Positions 37,158 through 41,629 of a stretch of 41,629 nt of DNA are shown here, piece by piece. The stretch comes from a virus, in the IMG/VR virus record IMGVR_UViG_3300025684_000528, positions 1 through 41,629 of that record. One strand, written 5' to 3'. Below the pieces are notes generated by a model. The model was not told the DNA's origin, searched no databases, and saw nothing but the letters and a program-made list of their open reading frames with translations. Positions within the stretch are counted from its first letter, which is position 1. Each line of letters opens with the position of its first letter. The position numbers and the translations under genes are program-made.

Positions 37158-37250
37158 TTAAAGTTACAGAGGCTGCAAAGACTTATCTTGAAAGTGATTA
37201 ATCCAAACGCTACTGCATCATGTGGATGTGGTGAAAGCTTTGGAGTGTAA
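37154..37250 (+). pseudogene. Deletion remnant of a HesB/IscA A-type Fe-S carrier
   Basis: ATG 37154 overlaps the previous stop and reads MIKVTEAAKTYLESD, then TAA (37199-37201): the N-terminus of A-type carriers. In another frame (37194-37250) follows VINPNATASCGCGESFGV and TAA: the C-terminus of the same family, with the CGC cluster-binding cysteines. The roughly 70 residues between, with the first Cys, are gone. So an internal, frame-breaking deletion has left both ends. hesB/iscA genes are known in marine phages. The remnant could still make a 15-residue peptide only. Confidence 0.82.
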
Positions 37251-37251
37251 T

Positions 37252-37329
37252 GGACACGTAGCTCAGCTGGATTAGAGCAAGTGCCTTCTAAGCACTAGGT
37301 CGGGGGTTCGAGTCCTCCCGTGTTCGCCA
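37252..37329 (+). tRNA. tRNA-Arg(UCU)
   Basis: 78 bases with encoded CCA. Acceptor GGACACG pairs with CGTGTTC (one G-U); D stem GCTC/GAGC; anticodon stem AGTGC/GCACT with loop CTTCTAA, anticodon TCT; T stem GGGGG/CCTCC with TTCGAGT. It reads AGA (and AGG), common codons in this AT-rich genome. Confidence 0.95.
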
Positions 37330-37349
37330 ACTCAATAAGGAAAGTAAAA

Positions 37350-37640
37350 ATGGAAGTAATTGTATTGTGGTTCTTGTCGATGGTGGCGATGAACACAGAA
37401 ATTGAAAGTAATAAAGCTGCTATTGAGGAATTACAGGTAGAGGTTATTATTAATCAAAAGTGGATTAAAGATCTTGAAAACTGGAATAGTGATTTAGAAG
37501 CAACTGTTATTAAACAGGCCGCAGCGCATTCAGCGTTCTATGCTGGGCAGCAAATTAAAAATGATGATATTGGTGATAGAATCGATCTAGTAGAAGATCG
37601 TATGGAAATTATTGAAAAGAATAATGACTCATCAAAATAA
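37350..37640 (+). CDS. Small coiled-coil protein with hydrophobic N-terminus
   Basis: 96 residues from ATG 37350 (AAGGAAAG before); the upstream in-frame start lies in the tRNA. MEVIVLWFLSMVAMNTE may be a short membrane anchor, then a coiled coil (SNKAAIEELQVEVIINQKWI, later IGDRIDLVEDRMEIIEK). 20 bases after the tRNA 3' end. Could be a small periplasmic or membrane-bound protein. Function unknown. Confidence 0.65.
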   Translation: MEVIVLWFLSMVAMNTEIESNKAAIEELQVEVIINQKWIKDLENWNSDLEATVIKQAAAHSAFYAGQQIKNDDIGDRIDLVEDRMEIIEKNNDSSK

Positions 37641-37660
37641 GCTATAGGGTAGGGTATAAA

Positions 37661-38542
37661 ATGCACGGCAAATCTAAATGGCGAATAGACTTGCTTCGTG
37701 AGAAAATATATGAAACCACTTTTTATAAATCTCACAATAAAAAAACAACATGGGCAACTATTTGTAATAATATAATTAGCTTAGATAAAAAAGCTCATCT
37801 GCATTTAGATGATCCAGATTATCTTCTACATTATATAAAAATGTTACCTGCAGCTATGGAGATGCATAAGGATTATACTGATACAATATACCGTCAAAGT
37901 ATGACTTACACTGATAGTCCGGAATCCTTAAATAGAGATACTGAGTGGGTATTCGGAGTTATGCATAGAATCAATACAACTCCTCCTAGTCAATATCATA
38001 CACTTATTAGATATAATTGGAATGAAATCGCTCATATAGCTTATAAAAATTTAGCTTACGGATTTTACTATGATGCTATAGAAATTGTAAAATGCTTTGA
38101 TAAATTCTTTGAAACTAATTGGCCTTTATATGAGTTATGGCAAAAGACTATAACAAATAGATTCAGTTCAGATAGTTTCAATTTACCCTTTAATGTGTTT
38201 GCAGGTCATAGTATGGAATTTCCCCGTAGGTGGATAACATATCAAAATGTAAAAGCCATTGCATATCGAGAAATGGGGGATGCTCAAAGAGCAGAAGAAA
38301 ACTTTATAAAGTATACAGCTGATCATTATTGGAATATCAGTCACATGACTACAACTAGAGTTTTAGAATCAGCCTTAGAATGCTATATGCTTAATCCATC
38401 AGAAGAAAATAAGAAGTTAGTAAAAGATATATACGTGCACAGAGCCACTCAACAACCACTTGCTAACTTTGAATCTGTTACAGAATCTTTAAGTATTACT
38501 TATATGATGTATTTACATTTCTTTAAGAAAGAGATAACTTGA
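37661..38542 (+). CDS. Hypothetical helical protein (293 aa), radical SAM cassette
   Basis: 293 residues with TAGGGTAGGG before ATG. Predicted helical, with repeat-like stretches (WNEIAHIAYKNLAYGFYYDA and KAIAYREMGDAQRAEENFIK) that resemble TPR units. No catalytic motif recognised. The next gene overlaps by 4 bases, so it is co-translated with the radical SAM enzyme and may be its substrate-binding or scaffold partner. Confidence 0.65.
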   Translation: MHGKSKWRIDLLREKIYETTFYKSHNKKTTWATICNNIISLDKKAHLHLDDPDYLLHYIKMLPAAMEMHKDYTDTIYRQSMTYTDSPESLNRDTEWVFGVMHRINTTPPSQYHTLIRYNWNEIAHIAYKNLAYGFYYDAIEIVKCFDKFFETNWPLYELWQKTITNRFSSDSFNLPFNVFAGHSMEFPRRWITYQNVKAIAYREMGDAQRAEENFIKYTADHYWNISHMTTTRVLESALECYMLNPSEENKKLVKDIYVHRATQQPLANFESVTESLSITYMMYLHFFKKEIT

Positions 38543-39498
38543 AAATAGATAGGGCAGTCATTGAGATTAATGGAGGGTGTAACTATACCTGCCAGATGTG
38601 CCCTCAGACTGCCTCTGATGGGTCTACTGGTGCTCGTGGAAAAAACTGGCTAACTAAGATGTCTTTAACTGAATTTGAAGACAATGTAGCTCAATGTGCG
38701 GAAGCAGGATTAAATGTAGTTAATCTAGAAGGATCTGGAGAGCCAACATTAAATAATAACCTTCCAGAGTATATTGCTATTGTAAAGAAATATGGTGCTA
38801 AAGCATTTATGTTTTCAAATGGTATGAAAATGTCTGGTCAGTTTATGAAAGACGTTATTGATGCTGGTACGGATTTCTTTCGCTTTTCTATTATAGGGTA
38901 TAACGAAGAGAAATATAAAGAGTGGATGAATAGTCCCTTTTTCCGCAAAGTTTATAACAATCTAGTTGAAACTCAACAGTATGTAGAAGAGTCTAACTCA
39001 AGTGCTGTTATAGCAACATATCACCTTATACTTGATAATAACAATGTAGAGCATGAGGTAGAGCAGTATCGTAAGATAGTAGATACTGCAGGGGTTAAAA
39101 CAGAGATATGGAAAATGCACAATTGGAGCGGAGTGTATGATCCAGAATATAATAGACAAGGGGTTAAAAAAACCTGTGGTCGACCTTTTAGTCCAGATGT
39201 TGTTATAAGGGCCGGGGGTACAGATAATAATCGAGGTGCTATACATCCATGCTGCCAAGTATTAGGTAGAGATGATGAAGCAGTGCTAGGACATATGTCT
39301 GTGAACTCCTTAGAAGAAATATGGTATGGTGATAAATATAATCAGTTAAGAAAAGATCATGAGATGGGTGAGTACCCACCTTATTGCACTAACTGCGATT
39401 TTTTAGTGGATGATCCAGAAGTTTTAGTGTATACTAATCACGAGAGAGAGTTATATAAGATGCACGGAACTAATTTTGATTTGGATAATTACAGATGA
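38539..39498 (+). CDS. Radical SAM enzyme with SPASM-like C-terminus (TTG start)
   Basis: 319 residues, TTG start overlapping the previous stop. NGGCNYTCQMCPQ has the Cys14-x3-Cys18-x2-Cys21 that binds the 4Fe-4S cluster; NLEGSGEPTL is the GGE-type SAM motif. The C-terminal part has Cys213, Cys238/Cys239 and Cys283/Cys286 (HPCCQVLG, PPYCTNCDF) and SLEEIWYG, as in SPASM/twitch enzymes with extra clusters. Such enzymes modify peptides, proteins or sugars. The substrate is unknown. Confidence 0.9.
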   Translation: MKIDRAVIEINGGCNYTCQMCPQTASDGSTGARGKNWLTKMSLTEFEDNVAQCAEAGLNVVNLEGSGEPTLNNNLPEYIAIVKKYGAKAFMFSNGMKMSGQFMKDVIDAGTDFFRFSIIGYNEEKYKEWMNSPFFRKVYNNLVETQQYVEESNSSAVIATYHLILDNNNVEHEVEQYRKIVDTAGVKTEIWKMHNWSGVYDPEYNRQGVKKTCGRPFSPDVVIRAGGTDNNRGAIHPCCQVLGRDDEAVLGHMSVNSLEEIWYGDKYNQLRKDHEMGEYPPYCTNCDFLVDDPEVLVYTNHERELYKMHGTNFDLDNYR

Positions 39499-41084
39499 AA
39501 ATATTAATGGCATACCCTAACCTTCCTCTAATGATGTCTCCTGCTATTAGCGTTGCAATTTTTAATGCTATATCTAAAAGACGTGGAGTAGAGTATAAAG
39601 TATTTGAAACTACAGAGTATTCAAACGAATATTCTAACAGACATATTAAGCTAGCTAAGTTTGGGGCTAACCGTGGTAATGAAAAAGATGAGAGAGATAG
39701 TGAGTATTTTAATGTAAAGCCGGAAAGTGAAATTATTCCGGATTTTATTAAAGTGGTTGAAGAGTATGAGCCTGACGTAATAGTTATGTCAATGCAAGAA
39801 GATGTGTTTGATATAGCAGAGAAACTTTTAGAATCTATTAAAGATAAAAATATACCCCATCTTATAGGAGGAGTGTTTCCATCTCAAGCTCCTGAAGTTG
39901 TATTAAAATCTCCTCTTATTAACGCAATTGCTGTGTATGAAGGAGAGGAAACTTTCAATAAACTAATTACTGCATGGCAAGAGGGTAAGTCAATCACTAC
40001 AATAGATGGTGTGTGGTGGAAAGATGATGAAGGTAAGATTCGTAGAAATAAACCTAATCCTTTATGTGACGTGAGTGATATTATACCAGATTTTAGTTGC
40101 TATGAAAATAAGCGTTGGCAAAGACCGATGGGCGGTAAGCATTTCTATAGAGCTGTAAGTATGGAGACATTTAGAGGGTGTCCTTATAAATGCACCTATT
40201 GCAACTCTCCTGGTACTAGAGAGTTAGCAAAGGTTTTTAATCTTGGTAATTACATGAGAAGAAAATCAGCCGATATAATTAAGAGAGACTTAGAGTATTA
40301 TATTGAGCATATTGGTCCTGATCTTATCATGTTTCAAGATGACAGCTTTCTTGCAAGACCAGCAAAGGAGATCTTTGAGTTTTGTGAAATGTGGAAAGAA
40401 TATAAAATTCCTTTTTGGTTTAATACTCGTATTGAAAACTGTAAAGCAGAATATCTAGAAGCTTTAAAAGAAGCCGGTGTATATCGTATGACATTTGGCT
40501 TAGAGTCTGGTAATGCAGAATATCGTAAAAAGTATTTACATAGACCGACACGAGATTCTATTTACGATGATTATCTTAAAATTATAAACGATAGTGATAT
40601 ACCATATAGTTTAAACATACTTGTTGGAATGCCTTTTGAGACTAGAGAGATGGTTATGGACTCTGCAAGAATGGTTAGGTCTGCTAGAGGATATGACGGA
40701 CTAACAGTTTCTATGTTTCAACCTTATCACGGAACTAAATTAAGAGATATGGCTGTTGAAGCTGGATTTATGGATCCAGATTTAATATTGAGCGGAGGCT
40801 TTTTAGATAGTTACTTTTTAAAAATGCCTAAACCGTATCTACAGCCAGACGAAGTGTTCGCTCTTAATAAAACATTCGCTCTTTATGCATATTATGAAGA
40901 TGATAAATGGCCTCTTATTAGAAAAGCAGAAAAGGATGATAATCTTTTTGAAGAATTAATGAATGAATATAAAAAGGAATTTTATATGGGTAAATATCAA
41001 GTAGGCGGAAAGACTAGAATTAATCACTTAAATGGATGTGTAAAACATGATCCTTCATCTTCATACATATATGAAGTAGCATAA
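39495..41084 (+). CDS. B12-binding-type radical SAM enzyme
   Basis: 529 residues; ATG overlaps the previous stop by 4 bases. The N-terminal 160 residues are a cobalamin-binding-type Rossmann domain (KILMAYPNLPLMMSP, EPDVIVMSMQED, HLIGGVFPSQAPE, YEGEETFNKL), but the DxHxxG base-off motif is absent. Then RGCPYKCTYCNSPG holds Cys229-x3-Cys233-x2-Cys236, and FGLESGNAEYRKKY and LNILVGMPFETREM complete the radical SAM barrel. Members methylate or rearrange diverse substrates. Together with the previous enzyme it forms a two-step modification unit. Confidence 0.92.
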   Translation: MKILMAYPNLPLMMSPAISVAIFNAISKRRGVEYKVFETTEYSNEYSNRHIKLAKFGANRGNEKDERDSEYFNVKPESEIIPDFIKVVEEYEPDVIVMSMQEDVFDIAEKLLESIKDKNIPHLIGGVFPSQAPEVVLKSPLINAIAVYEGEETFNKLITAWQEGKSITTIDGVWWKDDEGKIRRNKPNPLCDVSDIIPDFSCYENKRWQRPMGGKHFYRAVSMETFRGCPYKCTYCNSPGTRELAKVFNLGNYMRRKSADIIKRDLEYYIEHIGPDLIMFQDDSFLARPAKEIFEFCEMWKEYKIPFWFNTRIENCKAEYLEALKEAGVYRMTFGLESGNAEYRKKYLHRPTRDSIYDDYLKIINDSDIPYSLNILVGMPFETREMVMDSARMVRSARGYDGLTVSMFQPYHGTKLRDMAVEAGFMDPDLILSGGFLDSYFLKMPKPYLQPDEVFALNKTFALYAYYEDDKWPLIRKAEKDDNLFEELMNEYKKEFYMGKYQVGGKTRINHLNGCVKHDPSSSYIYEVA

Positions 41085-41105
41085 TATTATAGAGAGAAAA
41101 ATAAA

Positions 41106-41629
41106 ATGAGAAACTTATACTGGAACATCGAAGGATTTCCTCAAAATACACTAGACGCTATCAAAGAAGCTGCGGTAGTGAGGAAAGATAGTTTTATATC
41201 AGCTAATATGGGTGTAGAAGGTGAAACTAGAGACTTAAACACCCGATCAAGTAAAGTGCTTTGGCTATCAGATTTAAAATGGTTAAAAGATTATCTATAC
41301 GAGGATTGGATCTTACGGGCTAATAGAGAGTTTTTCGGCTTTGATGTGTATAATATAGGTGATATTCAATATACAGAGTATCATGCATCTGAGGGTGGTA
41401 AGTATGACTGGCATATTGATACATTCTGGCAAGACCCTAAACCCTTTACACGTAAGCTTAGCATGACAATTCAGCTTAGTGACCCATCTGAGTACACTGG
41501 AGGTCTATTTAAAATGCAAGATGTGGAGTATACAGGTAGCAGGGCTCTCGGAGCAGTTACTGTATTTCCAAGTTATCTCAGTCATTGTGTTACACCAGTT
41601 GAAACAGGAGTTCGTAAATCTCTAGTAGC
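41106..41629 (+). CDS. 2-oxoglutarate/Fe(II) oxygenase, PKHD type (3' partial)
   Basis: 174 residues are visible before the window ends. GKYDWHIDTFWQD holds His-x-Asp of the iron triad; LSMTIQLSDPSEYTGGLFKM and VFPSYLSHCVTPVETGVRKS give the distal His and the Arg that binds 2-oxoglutarate. It is a prolyl-hydroxylase-like (PiuC type) enzyme; such genes are common in marine T4-like phages. 21 bases after the radical SAM gene. The substrate is unknown. Confidence 0.9.
   Translation, partial: MRNLYWNIEGFPQNTLDAIKEAAVVRKDSFISANMGVEGETRDLNTRSSKVLWLSDLKWLKDYLYEDWILRANREFFGFDVYNIGDIQYTEYHASEGGKYDWHIDTFWQDPKPFTRKLSMTIQLSDPSEYTGGLFKMQDVEYTGSRALGAVTVFPSYLSHCVTPVETGVRKSLV

Noticed and set aside
37252-37329. 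tRNA-Arg as a phage attachment site
   Set aside because: No integrase or direct repeat of the tRNA end is seen, and T4-like phages are lytic; it is better explained as a translation aid.
1-41629. CRISPR array or insertion sequence
   Set aside because: No regularly spaced repeats, transposase or terminal inverted repeats were seen; the only mobile-type gene is the GIY-YIG endonuclease at 24637.

Overview
This window is a piece of a tailed-phage genome, most likely a marine T4-like myovirus. All genes are on the + strand and are packed with 4-base overlaps. Support for the phage call: T4-type late promoters (TATAAATA), a T4-type RNase H, PhoH, an overlapping inner/outer spanin pair, and a long run of proteins of the kind conserved in cyanophages and other marine T4-like phages (DUF6267-, DUF5824-, DUF6321- and DUF6433-like). 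The host cannot be read directly. A circularly permuted tmRNA gene whose tag is ANNNFAPSGYALAA, together with an AdoCbl-dependent ribonucleotide reductase, fits an alphaproteobacterium that has cobalamin. Cyanobacteria also have permuted tmRNA genes, so this is inference.

Layout. 1-1.6 kb: the end of a phosphate-binding protein (PstS), a terminator that overlaps the next promoter, a two-piece tmRNA gene, and a small outer-membrane beta-barrel protein. 1.67-6.0 kb: a string of exported proteins, mostly behind one late promoter and closed by a strong terminator. 6.0-9.2 kb: short early-type units, three of them (two hypothetical clusters and a single-gene unit) opening with a near-identical promoter (TTGCAC, 17 bp, TATRAT), holding small hypothetical proteins, a methyltransferase and a DUF932 protein. 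9.2-22.1 kb: a late block of virion-type proteins. At least eight start with, or contain, a short sequence like the T4 capsid-targeting/prohead-protease site (FxxFIxE). They include a PD-(D/E)XK nuclease, a HIGH-family nucleotidyltransferase and a SpoT-like ppGpp hydrolase domain. The block ends with spanins. 22.1-28.4 kb: nucleotide and DNA metabolism (NrdJ, zinc ribbon, GIY-YIG endonuclease, SNase-like nuclease, RNase H, PhoH) and small conserved phage genes. 28.4-35.4 kb: a nine-gene glycan cassette (glycosyltransferases, pyruvyltransferase, GalE, methyltransferase). 35.4-37.3 kb: SprT-like metalloprotease, small proteins, a glycine-zipper protein, a deletion remnant of a HesB/IscA Fe-S carrier, and tRNA-Arg(UCU). 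37.3-41.6 kb: a cassette with two radical SAM enzymes and a 2-oxoglutarate/Fe(II) oxygenase cut by the window end.

How it may work together. Host-type promoters would drive takeover and metabolic genes early. Late promoters would drive capsid cargo, exported proteins and lysis genes. PstS, tmRNA, NrdJ, tRNA-Arg and the former Fe-S carrier are host-supporting functions. The glycan and radical SAM cassettes would modify the cell surface or the virion. The most striking idea is that the late block encodes a set of enzymes carried inside the capsid and delivered with the DNA.
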